Positions 1 to 8,616 of a stretch of 64,000 nt of DNA are shown here, piece after piece; the first letter of the stretch is position 1; each line of letters starts with the position of its first letter. Source of the stretch: Streptomyces pseudovenezuelae (GTDB lineage: Bacteria; Actinomycetota; Actinomycetes; Streptomycetales; Streptomycetaceae); the NCBI RefSeq assembly GCF_029892565.1, contig NZ_JARXVH010000009.1, positions 186,001 through 250,000 of the forward strand, written 5' to 3'. The translations under genes were made by a program, and so were the position numbers. The notes below the pieces were generated by a model. The model was not told the origin of the DNA. It was given only the letters and a program-made list of their open reading frames with translations, and did no database searches.

Positions 1-1
1 C

Positions 2-235
2 GCCCGCCACCCCCGCGCGCTGGCCGAGGCGATGGAGGGCTTCGGGGTGGCCGAGGCCGCCGCCTCGCACGGCGTGCCCGTCCTGGAAGTACGCGCGGTC
101 TCCAACCCCGTGGGCCCGCGCGACCGCGCCGCCTGGCGCATCGGCGACGCCCTCGCGGCACTGACCGAGGGCTTCGGGAAGTTCGCGCCCGTCCTGGAGA
201 GTTGGAACCCGTATGACGACCCACACGACCGGTGA
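2..235 (+). CDS. mqnB: Futalosine hydrolase MqnB, C-terminal part (cut by window edge)
   Basis: Only the last 77 or so residues are present; the gene enters from the left edge. MqnB removes the nucleobase from futalosine to give dehypoxanthine futalosine in the futalosine route to menaquinone (family knowledge). The visible part carries EVRAVSNPVGPRDRAAW, typical of the nucleosidase C-terminus, and ends close to the usual family end. Its last 23 nt overlap the start of mqnD, so the two are probably translationally coupled. The call rests partly on this neighbour. Confidence 0.8.
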   Translation, partial: ARHPRALAEAMEGFGVAEAAASHGVPVLEVRAVSNPVGPRDRAAWRIGDALAALTEGFGKFAPVLESWNPYDDPHDR

Positions 236-1076
236 GCAGCGGCTGCAGATCGCGTACTCCCCCTGCCCGAACGACACCTTCGTCTTCGACGCCCTAGCGC
301 ACGGCCGTGTGCCGGACGCCCCCGCGCTCGACGTGACCTTCGCGGACATCGACATCACCAACGGCATGGCCGAACGCGGCGAGTTGGACGTACTGAAGGT
401 GTCGTACGCCGTCCTGCCCTATGTCCTTGATGAGTACGCGCTGCTGCCCTGCGGGGGCGCGCTGGGCCGGGGCTGCGGCCCGCTGGTGCTGACCCGCGAG
501 GAAGGCGTCGACCTCACCGGCCGTACGGTCGCGGTGCCGAGCGAGCGGTCGACGGCGTATCTGCTCTTCCGTCTCTGGGCCGCGGACACGATCCCGGGCG
601 GGGTCGGCGAGATCGTGGTGATGCCGTTCCACGAGATCATGCCGGCCGTGCGGGACGGGAAGGTCGACGCGGGGCTCGTCATCCACGAGGCGCGCTTCAC
701 GTTCCGGAACTACGGGCTGCACAAGCTCGCGGACATGGGTGAGCACTGGGAGGACACGACGGGTCTGCCGATCCCGCTCGGCGCGATCATCGCGAAGCGT
801 TCACTGGGCGCGGAAAGGCTGGAAACGCTCGCCGAGTCGATCCGCGCCTCGGTGCGGGCCGCGTGGGCCGACCCGGAGGTCTCCCGCCCGTACGTCATGG
901 AACACGCCCAGGAAATGGACCCGTCCGTCGCCGACCAGCACATCGGTCTGTACGTCAACGAATTCACCGCGGACCTCGGCGAGGCCGGCTATGCCGCAAT
1001 CCGTGGCCTGTTGACGCGCGCGGCGGCCGAGGGGCTGGTTCCGCCCCTCGGCCCGGAGGCACTGAATTTTCCGTGA
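213..1076 (+). CDS. mqnD: 1,4-dihydroxy-6-naphthoate synthase MqnD
   Basis: This 287-aa cytosolic enzyme converts cyclic dehypoxanthine futalosine to 1,4-dihydroxy-6-naphthoate in the futalosine menaquinone pathway. The N-terminus has the family signature AYSPCPNDTFVFDAL, and the body has the periplasmic-binding-like fold with LKVSYAVLPYVL, GCGPLVL and a VIHEARFTF segment around residues 150-160. The length matches MqnD. The ATG at 213 lies inside the end of mqnB, so the start depends on coupling rather than a free ribosome binding site. Convergent with the cold-shock gene downstream, only 28 bp away. Confidence 0.93.
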   Translation: MTTHTTGEQRLQIAYSPCPNDTFVFDALAHGRVPDAPALDVTFADIDITNGMAERGELDVLKVSYAVLPYVLDEYALLPCGGALGRGCGPLVLTREEGVDLTGRTVAVPSERSTAYLLFRLWAADTIPGGVGEIVVMPFHEIMPAVRDGKVDAGLVIHEARFTFRNYGLHKLADMGEHWEDTTGLPIPLGAIIAKRSLGAERLETLAESIRASVRAAWADPEVSRPYVMEHAQEMDPSVADQHIGLYVNEFTADLGEAGYAAIRGLLTRAAAEGLVPPLGPEALNFP

Positions 1077-1104
1077 CGGGTGACTTGTCCGCGACTTACG
1101 TGGC

Positions 1105-1488
1105 TTATACGTCGAGTTGGTCGGCGACCGCCCGCAGCAGTCCCGCGATCTTCTTGCCGGCCGGCTTGTCCGGATAGCGACCGCGCTCCAGCATCGGCGT
1201 GATGTTCTCCAGGAGCGTCGTCAAGTCCTGCACGATGGAGGCCAGTTCGTCGGGCTTCTTGCGGGTCGCCGCCGCGACGGAGGGGGTCGGATCGAGAACG
1301 GTCACCGAAAGGGCCTGGTCGCCGCGTTGGCCGGCGACCACCCCGAACTCCACCCGCTGACCGGGCTTGAGCGTCTCGACTCCGGCGGGGAGGACCGAGG
1401 AATGGACGAAGACGTCACCGCCGTCGTCGCGGGAGAGAAAGCCGAAGCCCTTCTCACTGTTGAACCACTTGACCTTGCCGGTAGGCAC
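1105..1488 (-). CDS. Cold-shock domain protein with C-terminal extension
   Basis: A 127-aa protein. Residues 1-65 form a cold-shock domain with RNP1 (KGFGFLSRD) and RNP2 (VFVHSSVL) motifs, which bind single-stranded nucleic acid. Residues 70-127 are an actinobacterial extension (DELASIVQDLTTLLENITPML...) predicted helical and without a known role. It starts at a GTG (1488) preceded by GAGGAC. It is roughly twice the length of the small cold-shock protein at 27524-27727, so it belongs to the long-tailed subfamily and is probably not a simple cold-shock chaperone. Confidence 0.9.
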   Translation of the reverse strand: MPTGKVKWFNSEKGFGFLSRDDGGDVFVHSSVLPAGVETLKPGQRVEFGVVAGQRGDQALSVTVLDPTPSVAAATRKKPDELASIVQDLTTLLENITPMLERGRYPDKPAGKKIAGLLRAVADQLDV

Positions 1489-1651
1489 GTCTGTCCTCGT
1501 CCTCGTACTCGTCGGAAAACTGCTTCTGAAACGGCTCTTGATAGCACTGGGGCGGGTCGTCGGGACCCGCCGGTACCAAGGCTAATGGTCTTCAGGCCGG
1601 TGACAAGACGTCGCCCGGTTGTTCCTTCGCGCTGGGAACTACCCTGGTCCG

Positions 1652-1900
1652 GTGCGTGACAAAACCCAAACGAATTCCGCCGGGCCCGGCGACGGACTGA
1701 TCCGTGCCGGTGCCATCGTGTTCTTCATCGGTGCCGTGGCCACACTCGTCACAGTGGCTCCGCTCTTCCTCCATGCGAAACCATTTCCGACGTACATGTT
1801 CGGACTGAGCATGCTCATGGGCGTCGGCTTCCTCGTCGCCGGTGCCGGAGTGCTCCAGTCGATTGCGGCGGGCCGCCGTCAGGCGCGCGCCGGACGGTAG
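1652..1900 (+). CDS. Small two-helix membrane protein
   Basis: An 82-aa protein of unknown function with two hydrophobic segments (about residues 17-40 and 48-70) and a basic C-terminus (GRRQARAGR), so both ends probably face the cytoplasm. The GTG at 1652 is preferred to the TTG at 1619 because TACCCT (1640-1645) ends 6 nt before it: a leaderless arrangement with no Shine-Dalgarno. The 3' end overlaps the convergent HAD gene by 22 bp. Conserved-looking actinomycete membrane protein; no function can be assigned. Confidence 0.7.
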   Translation: MRDKTQTNSAGPGDGLIRAGAIVFFIGAVATLVTVAPLFLHAKPFPTYMFGLSMLMGVGFLVAGAGVLQSIAAGRRQARAGR

Positions 1901-2538
1901 TTGGCGAGCCACTGGGGGAACTCCGTGAGGTCGGCGAGGACCACGTCCGCCCCGGCCGCCGTCAACTCCTCGGCGTCGCACGGCCCGGTCGCCACGGCGA
2001 CGGACAGGGCACCGGCCGTGCGTGCCCCGCGGACGTCTCCGACGTGGTCACCGACGTAGATGCTCGCGTCGTGCTCGCGCAGCGCCTCCGCCTTCTGCTC
2101 GGCCCACAGATTCCCGACTACCTCGTCGGGCCCGAGCCCGAGGTGCTCCAGGTGCAGTTTCGCGTTGGGCCCGTACTTGGCGGTGACGACGATCGCGCGC
2201 CCGCCCGCCGCCTGGACGCCACCGATCGCCTCACGGGCGCCGGCCATCGCCGGGGTCGCGGTGATGGCGATCGAGGGGTACATCGAGCGGTAGAGATCCG
2301 CCATGGCCTCGACCTGCTCCGCCGGGAACCAGTTGATCAACTCCTGGGCGAGCGGCGGTCCCAGGCGGGTGATCGTCAGGTCGGCATCGATGTACGTCCC
2401 CGTCCGCTCGGCCAGCGCGAGGAAGCACGCGCGAATGCCGGGGCGCGAGTCGATGAGGGTCATGTCGAGGTCGAAGCCGACGGTGAGGGAGGCGGGGGTG
2501 CGGTCGGGTGCGGAGCTCGTGGAGGCCATATCGGCCAT
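1879..2538 (-). CDS. HAD-superfamily phosphatase (phosphoglycolate-phosphatase-like)
   Basis: A 219-aa cytosolic hydrolase. HAD motif I is GFDLDMTLID (nucleophile Asp near residue 23). Motif II lies in the VVTAK segment with its Lys, and motif IV is YVGDHVGDV. The alpha-helical cap between motifs I and II makes it a C1-cap HAD of the Gph/pyrophosphatase type. The substrate cannot be read from sequence. Convergent overlap with the small membrane protein at 1652-1900. Confidence 0.85.
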   Translation of the reverse strand: MADMASTSSAPDRTPASLTVGFDLDMTLIDSRPGIRACFLALAERTGTYIDADLTITRLGPPLAQELINWFPAEQVEAMADLYRSMYPSIAITATPAMAGAREAIGGVQAAGGRAIVVTAKYGPNAKLHLEHLGLGPDEVVGNLWAEQKAEALREHDASIYVGDHVGDVRGARTAGALSVAVATGPCDAEELTAAGADVVLADLTEFPQWLANYRPARA

Positions 2539-2619
2539 TGTGCCCAGGCGGGGTGACGGGGAGACGCCCGGCTGGTGTGACGTGCACCTACTGCCTGTAC
2601 TGCCCGCCGATTCCGACTG

Positions 2620-3594
2620 CTATCGATTCCGCTGCGAGCGCCAGACCAGGAACAGCGCCGACAGGACCGCCGCGCCCCGGATCACCCACGGCCAGGTCTC
2701 GGAGATCGCGTCGCTCATGTGGTCCTGGGCGATGGGCTCGCCCCAGCGGCCCTCGTTGCGGCCCCAGAGCCAGACGATGCCGGCGGTGAGGGCGAGGGTG
2801 GGCATGCCGATGACCGCCCACTTGGACTCGTTCGGGGTCAGGCGGCGGGAGGCGTAGGCGATGACCCAGCCGAGGAGCAGGGCGAAGAGGTTGCCGAGGA
2901 TCGCGCCGGCCACGAGCAGGGCGGCGGCGAGCAGGAGGAGCGGGTTGCTCCAGCCGACCGCGGGGCGGGGCAGCAACCGGCGCCGGGGAGCCTTCGGTAC
3001 GGGCTCCTCGACGACCTCTTCGACGACCGGCGCCTTCTCCAGGACCGGTTCCTTCGGCTTTTCCTCTTCCTTCGGCGGCGGGGGCTTGAGCAGCTCCGGG
3101 ATCTCCACGCCGCCGACGAACCCCGGCACGCTGTCCTCCAGGGGCGTGCTGCCCACCCGCCACCAGTCGGGCCGCAGCGCGCTGTCCCCGAGCTCCTGCG
3201 CGCTGGCGAGGTGGGGCGGGGCGGGGGCGTCGGAGGGCGGGGACGGGGAGGGCTCGGTGGCGCGCGGGCGGGGTACGACCCGGCGCAGGCCCTTGGGCCG
3301 CTGCTCGGGCTCGTCGTCGCGTTGTACGGGCACGTGAGCACGCGGCACCTGCGGGGTGGCGGAGCCGGTGCCACCGGCCGCGGAGACGACCTCGTCGGGG
3401 CTGCCGAGCCGGTCGATGATCTTGCGGACGGCGGCGGGGCTGTCGACGGTGGCCTTGGCCCGGCTGCGGTCGATCTCGTTGCGCAGCTCGGAGACGAGCC
3501 GCATGCGCGTGCCGGACGGCAACTGGCGCTGCTGCGCGACGTCGCCGACGCGGCTCAGATACTCGTAGACGACCTGGTCGCTCTCGATGCCCAA
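2620..3594 (-). CDS. Membrane protein with cytoplasmic Pro/Glu-rich linker
   Basis: A 324-aa protein of unknown function. The N-terminus (YEYLSRVGDVAQQ ... KIIDRLGSPDEVV) resembles the small helical domain found at the front of HAAS/DUF1700-type membrane proteins. A long Pro/Glu/Lys-rich linker follows (about 85-195), then three hydrophobic segments near residues 210-245, 255-275 and 298-316. I place the start at TTG 3594 because GGAGGGA lies 6 nt upstream; the longer open frame to 3651 has no such site. It diverges from the helicase-related gene at 3714. Confidence 0.75.
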   Translation of the reverse strand: MGIESDQVVYEYLSRVGDVAQQRQLPSGTRMRLVSELRNEIDRSRAKATVDSPAAVRKIIDRLGSPDEVVSAAGGTGSATPQVPRAHVPVQRDDEPEQRPKGLRRVVPRPRATEPSPSPPSDAPAPPHLASAQELGDSALRPDWWRVGSTPLEDSVPGFVGGVEIPELLKPPPPKEEEKPKEPVLEKAPVVEEVVEEPVPKAPRRRLLPRPAVGWSNPLLLLAAALLVAGAILGNLFALLLGWVIAYASRRLTPNESKWAVIGMPTLALTAGIVWLWGRNEGRWGEPIAQDHMSDAISETWPWVIRGAAVLSALFLVWRSQRNR

Positions 3595-3713
3595 CGAAGT
3601 CCCTCCGGGATGGGCGCCGTTGAAACCCCGTTGGACGAAGGTACCGCGCACAGGCGGGTTCCGGCCTCGTCCTCAAGAGCCGTACGGGCGGTGATTGCCC
3701 TACCGTAGGTCGG

Positions 3714-6251
3714 ATGAGCGACCCGGCAACACCGCCCCGTTCTCTCGCGGAGGCGCTCCGACACAGGGACGACGCCTCCCTCGGCGCGCTCCTGCGCGCC
3801 CGGCCCGATCTGATCACGCCCGTTCCCACGGACCTCACGCAGCTCGCGACCCGGGCCGGCACCCGGGCCTCGGTGGTGCGCGCCCTTGAGCGTCTTGACC
3901 GGTTCGCACTGCAGACCGCGGAAGCGCTGGCCGTGGCGGCGGAGCCTGCCTCGTACGCGGAGTTGCTCGGGCTGATGGCCGGCTACGAGGTCGATGCGGC
4001 CGTCGAAGGGGCGCTGCCGCGCGCCCTCGGTACCTTGCGCGAGCAGGCGCTGGTGTGGGGCGGCGACGACCGGCTGCGGCTGGTGCGCACGGCCCGTGAG
4101 CTGCTGGCGCCCTCGCCGCAGCATCCGTCGCCGACGGGCCTGGGGCCGACGGTCCAGGAGGCGACGGCGGGCATGTCACCGGGGCGGATCCAGGAGATCG
4201 TGGGCGCGGCCGGGCTGCCCTCGACGCACGACGCGGTCTCGGCGGTGGCCGCGCTCACCGGGCTGTACGGCGACCGGAAGCGGATGGCGGCGCTGCTCGA
4301 CCAGGCCCCGCCGGAGTCGCTGGAGGTGCTGGCGCGGCTGGTGTGGGGGCCGCCGTACGGGCAGGTAACGGCGGATCCGGCGGCCCGGCTGCGGTGGCTG
4401 ATCGACCGCGGGCTGCTGCTGCCGACGGCGCCCGGCACGGTCGTACTCCCCCGCGAGGTGGCCCTGCATCTGCGCGGCGGCCACGCGCACCGCACCACCG
4501 AGCCCTTGCCGCCGGCGGTGGAGCCGGCCGCCGTGCACCGTCCACAGGTTGTGGACGCGGCGGCGGCCGGGCAGGCGTACACCGCGCTCGCGACCGTGGC
4601 GGAGCTGCTCAAGGACTGGCACGAGGGCGGGCCCGCCGTGATGCGGGCGGGCGGGCTGAGCGTGCGGGACCTCAAGCGGACCGCCGTCGCCCTCGACCTG
4701 CCCGAACCCGTCGCCGCCTTCTGGGTCGAACTCGCCTACGCGGCCGGGCTGTTGGCCTCCGACAGCGAGGCCGACGAGCGGTACGCGGCGACCCCGGCCT
4801 ACGACGAGTGGCTGGAGCGGCCGGCCGCCGAGCGGTGGGCCCGGCTCGCGGAGGCCTGGCTGACGGCGACGCGGACGTCCGGACTGGTCGGCGGGCGGGA
4901 CGCGAAGGACCGTTCGCTGTCGGCGCTGGGGCCCGGGCTCGACCGCTCGGCCGCGCCGGAGGTACGGCACCGGGTGCTGAGCCTGCTGGCCGGGCTGCCG
5001 ACGGGCGCCGCGCCGACCGCCGACTCCGTGCTCGCCCGACTGCGCTGGGAACGGCCGCCGCGTGGCCCCCAGCCCGGCGACGACCTGCGCGGCCGGCTCG
5101 CCCGGTGGGCGCTGTCGGAGTCGGAGATGCTGGGCGTGACGGGCAGGGGCGCGCTGTCGGCGCACGGGCGGGCGCTGCTGGGCGCGCCGGCTGCTCCGGC
5201 GGCGGAGACGCTGCCGGCGGGCCCGGGCGACAAACTCCCCGTCCACCGCACCTCGGCCCCGACCCCACCCCCGCCCCTGGAACCCCTCACCCCCGCCGAA
5301 CAGGCCACCGCCTCCGCCGCCGCCATCCGTCTCCTCACCCCACTCCTGCCCGAGCCGCTGGACCACGTCCTGCTCCAGGCCGACCTGACCGCGGTGGCGC
5401 CGGGGCCGTTGGAGCGCCCGCTGGCGGACATGCTGGACGTGCTCGCGGACGTGGAGTCCAAGGGCGGAGCGACGGTCTACCGCTTCACGCCGGGTTCGGT
5501 ACGGCGGGCCCTGGACGCCGGTCGGGCGGCGACCGACCTGCATGCGTTCCTGGCCGCGCACTCGCGCACGCCGGTGCCGCAGCCGCTGACGTACCTGATC
5601 GACGACGTGGCCCGCAGACACGGACGATTGCGGGTGGGGGCGGCCTCGGCGTACGTGCGCTGCGACGACGACGCCGTGCTGAGCGAGATCCTCGCCGACA
5701 AGCGGGCCGCCGGGCTGCGGCTGCGCCGCCTCGCGCCGACCGTCCTGGCCACCCAGGCCGACCCGACGGCCCTGCTCGACGGCCTGCGCGCGCTGGGCTT
5801 CGCGCCGGCCGCCGAATCGGCCGACGGCGATGTCCTGATCACCCGCTCCGACGCCCACCGCACCCTGCCGCGCACGGCCCCCGAGCCGGTCCCCGACGGC
5901 CCCCCGGTCCCGGACGCCACGCTCCTGTCGGCCGCGATCCGTGCCATCCGGGCCGGCGACCTGGCCTCCACGACCCCGCGCAAACCGTCCGCGGCCCCCG
6001 TCTCCGGCGGCGCCCTCCCCCGCACCGGCCACGCCGAGACCCTCGCCACCATGCAGGCCGCCGTCCTCACCGGCGAGACCCTCTGGATCGGCTACGTCAA
6101 CGCCGAGGGCGCCGCCAGCCAGCGCGTCATCGCCCCCATCCGCGTCGAGGGCGGCTTCGTCACGGCGTACGACCACACGGCGGACGAGGTCCGCACGTAC
6201 CCCCTGCACCGGGTGACGGGGGTGGCGGAACTGGCGGACGACGGGGACTGA
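3714..6251 (+). CDS. Helicase_C_3 (XPB N-terminal-like) and WYL domain protein
   Basis: An 845-aa protein, not a helicase itself since no Walker A is visible. Residues about 540-700 form a domain (HVLLQADLTAV ... TVYRFTPGSVRRAL ... HGRLRVG) that also makes up the N-terminus of the XPB helicase at 6968, with the same TYR-x-TP, PVP and YGRL/HGRL landmarks. The last 75 residues (LWIGYVNAEGAASQRVIAP ... TYPLHRVTGV) look like a WYL ligand-binding domain. TACCGT (3701-3706) sits 7 nt before the ATG, suggesting a leaderless transcript. It probably works with XPB in DNA repair or transcription; this is inference from shared domain and proximity. Confidence 0.85.
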   Translation: MSDPATPPRSLAEALRHRDDASLGALLRARPDLITPVPTDLTQLATRAGTRASVVRALERLDRFALQTAEALAVAAEPASYAELLGLMAGYEVDAAVEGALPRALGTLREQALVWGGDDRLRLVRTARELLAPSPQHPSPTGLGPTVQEATAGMSPGRIQEIVGAAGLPSTHDAVSAVAALTGLYGDRKRMAALLDQAPPESLEVLARLVWGPPYGQVTADPAARLRWLIDRGLLLPTAPGTVVLPREVALHLRGGHAHRTTEPLPPAVEPAAVHRPQVVDAAAAGQAYTALATVAELLKDWHEGGPAVMRAGGLSVRDLKRTAVALDLPEPVAAFWVELAYAAGLLASDSEADERYAATPAYDEWLERPAAERWARLAEAWLTATRTSGLVGGRDAKDRSLSALGPGLDRSAAPEVRHRVLSLLAGLPTGAAPTADSVLARLRWERPPRGPQPGDDLRGRLARWALSESEMLGVTGRGALSAHGRALLGAPAAPAAETLPAGPGDKLPVHRTSAPTPPPPLEPLTPAEQATASAAAIRLLTPLLPEPLDHVLLQADLTAVAPGPLERPLADMLDVLADVESKGGATVYRFTPGSVRRALDAGRAATDLHAFLAAHSRTPVPQPLTYLIDDVARRHGRLRVGAASAYVRCDDDAVLSEILADKRAAGLRLRRLAPTVLATQADPTALLDGLRALGFAPAAESADGDVLITRSDAHRTLPRTAPEPVPDGPPVPDATLLSAAIRAIRAGDLASTTPRKPSAAPVSGGALPRTGHAETLATMQAAVLTGETLWIGYVNAEGAASQRVIAPIRVEGGFVTAYDHTADEVRTYPLHRVTGVAELADDGD

Positions 6252-6264
6252 CCCGGCCGGTCGC

Positions 6265-6795
6265 TCAGCAGTCCCTGATCGGGGCGTTCGCCGGGAGGCC
6301 GAAGTGGGTGCGGGCCGTGGACTGCAGGGTGCCGGCGTCCAGGGAGCCGGCGGCGGCCGGTTCCGTGGCGAGGCTGAAGTGGGCGGCCAGCCAGTCCGCG
6401 TACTCCGAACCGTCCGGGGGCTCCTGGCGGGAGGTGACGTGATACGTGCCGTCCGGGTCCCGTTTCAGGCGTACGACCTGCGGGATCGCAGCGCCGGCGC
6501 ACTCCAGGAGGGCGCCCTCGTGGGTGCCGTACTCGACGCACAGGGTGTTCACGCCGGCCCGGACGAGGCCGTCGTGCTCGTCCAGGTCGAGGGCCTCGGC
6601 GCGGCAGAACCAGCGCGCGTCCTTGTACTCGTACCCGGTGCCCGCCGAGTCGGCCACCAGCCGGGCCTCGATCGCCGGCCGTACCTCGGCCCACAGCCGC
6701 GCGTCGACATCCGTCGCCGGCCACGCCACCCACGCCCCCGTCGCGAGCAGCACCCCCGTGGCTCCCAGGCCGGTCCCCCACCTGCGTACCGACAT
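6265..6795 (-). CDS. Small secreted or membrane-anchored protein
   Basis: A 176-aa protein of unknown function. It begins MSVRRWGTGLGATGVLLATG, an uncleaved anchor or signal peptide, followed by a soluble domain with four cysteines (WFCRAE, TLCVEY, LLECAG, and a terminal DC). The ATG at 6795 has a GAGGAG ribosome binding site; the frame stays open further upstream to 7098 but without support. It lies convergent to the Helicase_C_3 gene (13 bp gap) and divergent from XPB. Confidence 0.7.
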   Translation of the reverse strand: MSVRRWGTGLGATGVLLATGAWVAWPATDVDARLWAEVRPAIEARLVADSAGTGYEYKDARWFCRAEALDLDEHDGLVRAGVNTLCVEYGTHEGALLECAGAAIPQVVRLKRDPDGTYHVTSRQEPPDGSEYADWLAAHFSLATEPAAAGSLDAGTLQSTARTHFGLPANAPIRDC

Positions 6796-6967
6796 CACCC
6801 CACGCTCCTCCCCGAACCACGTGTGCGCGCGGCTCCCGCCGGTCAAGACAGTCGTGGGGGGCTCGGGGTTGCACCGGGAGTGCATCGGGTGTGAGCCGCA
6901 CCCCACCGTGAACAGGGGGCTGTAAGGCACACTGGACGTTTGGCCCGTGCCGAAGGGATGTACGTAC

Positions 6968-8614
6968 GTGAACGGTCCGCTGATCGTCCAGTCCGACAAG
7001 ACGCTGCTCCTAGAGGTCGACCACGAGCAGGCCGACGAGTGCCGTCGGGCCATCGCGGCGTTCGCGGAACTGGAGCGGGCGCCCGAGCACATCCACACCT
7101 ACCGGGTGACCCCGCTCGGGCTGTGGAACGCGCGGGCGGCCGGGCACGACGCCGAGCAGGTCGTGGACGCGCTCGTGCAGTTCAGCCGGTATCCCGTGCC
7201 GCACGCGCTGCTCGTGGACGTCGCCGAGACCATGGACCGGTACGGACGGCTGACCCTCAGCAAGGACCCGGCCCACGGGCTGGTGCTGACCACCACCGAC
7301 CGCCCGGTCCTTGAGGAGATCCTGCGCTCGAAGCGGATCGCCCCGCTGGTCGGCATCCGGATCGACCCCGACACCGTGGCCGTGCACCCCTCCGAGCGCG
7401 GCCAGATCAAGCAGGCGCTGCTGAAGCTGGGCTGGCCCGCCGAGGACCTCGCCGGGTACGTGGACGGCGAGGCGCACCCGATCGAGCTGGACGAGGACGG
7501 GTGGGCGCTGCGGCCGTACCAGAAGCAGGCCGTCGAGAACTTCTGGCACGGCGGGAGCGGTGTCGTCGTCCTGCCTTGTGGGGCAGGGAAGACCCTCGTC
7601 GGCGCCGGGGCGATGGCCCAGGCCAAGTCCACCACGCTCATCCTCGTCACCAACACCGTCTCCGCCCGGCAGTGGAAGCACGAGCTGGTGAAGCGGACCT
7701 CGCTGACCGAGGAGGAGATCGGGGAGTACAGCGGTACGCGCAAGGAGATCCGCCCCGTCACCATCGCCACGTACCAGGTGCTGACGACGAAGCGGAAGGG
7801 CGTCTACCCGCACCTCGAACTCTTCGACTCCCGTGACTGGGGTCTGATCCTCTACGACGAGGTGCACCTGCTGCCCGCGCCGGTCTTCAAGTTCACCGCC
7901 GATCTGCAGGCACGCCGGCGGCTGGGTCTGACGGCGACCCTGGTCCGTGAGGACGGCCGCGAGTCGGACGTGTTCTCGCTGATCGGCCCCAAGCGCTTCG
8001 ACGCGCCCTGGAAGGAGATCGAGGCGCAGGGGTACATCGCACCCGCCGACTGCGTCGAGGTCCGGGTCAACCTCACCGACGCCGAGCGGCTCGCCTATGC
8101 CACGGCCGAGACCGAGGAGAAGTACCGGTTCTGTGCGACGACGGAGACCAAGCGGAAGGTCACCGAGGCGATCGTGCGGCGCTTCGCGGGCCAGCAGATC
8201 CTCGTCATCGGCCAGTACATCGACCAACTCGACGAACTGGGCGAGCACTTGAACGCCCCCGTCATCAAGGGCGAGACCTCCAACGCCCAGCGCGAGAAGC
8301 TCTTCGGCGCCTTCCGCGAGGGCGAGATCAGCGTGCTGGTCGTCTCGAAGGTCGCCAACTTCTCCATCGACCTGCCGGAGGCGACCGTCGCCGTCCAGGT
8401 CTCCGGCACCTTCGGCTCCCGCCAGGAGGAGGCCCAGCGCCTGGGCCGCGTCCTGCGCCCCAAGGCCGACGGCCACAAGGCCCACTTCTACTCCGTCGTC
8501 GCCCGCGACACCCTCGACCAGGACTTCGCGGCCCACCGCCAGCGCTTCCTGGCCGAGCAGGGGTACGCGTACCGGATCATGGACGCGGACGAGCTGCTGG
8601 CGGAGGAGAGCTGA
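6968..8614 (+). CDS. DNA repair helicase, XPB/Ssl2 family
   Basis: A 548-aa SF2 helicase. It has an N-terminal Helicase_C_3/XPB-N domain (residues 1-150), Walker A LPCGAGKT near 202-209, a DEVH box near 297-300, motif III LTATLVRED, and motif VI QEEAQRLGRVLRP near 500. Bacterial XPB unwinds DNA and by analogy may act in nucleotide excision repair or at transcription initiation. I choose the GTG at 6968 because AAGGGA lies about 11 nt upstream and the protein then begins VNGPLIVQSDKTLL; a GTG at 6947 is possible. Its partner-like gene at 3714 carries the same N-terminal domain. Confidence 0.93.
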   Translation: MNGPLIVQSDKTLLLEVDHEQADECRRAIAAFAELERAPEHIHTYRVTPLGLWNARAAGHDAEQVVDALVQFSRYPVPHALLVDVAETMDRYGRLTLSKDPAHGLVLTTTDRPVLEEILRSKRIAPLVGIRIDPDTVAVHPSERGQIKQALLKLGWPAEDLAGYVDGEAHPIELDEDGWALRPYQKQAVENFWHGGSGVVVLPCGAGKTLVGAGAMAQAKSTTLILVTNTVSARQWKHELVKRTSLTEEEIGEYSGTRKEIRPVTIATYQVLTTKRKGVYPHLELFDSRDWGLILYDEVHLLPAPVFKFTADLQARRRLGLTATLVREDGRESDVFSLIGPKRFDAPWKEIEAQGYIAPADCVEVRVNLTDAERLAYATAETEEKYRFCATTETKRKVTEAIVRRFAGQQILVIGQYIDQLDELGEHLNAPVIKGETSNAQREKLFGAFREGEISVLVVSKVANFSIDLPEATVAVQVSGTFGSRQEEAQRLGRVLRPKADGHKAHFYSVVARDTLDQDFAAHRQRFLAEQGYAYRIMDADELLAEES

Positions 8615-8616
8615 GC

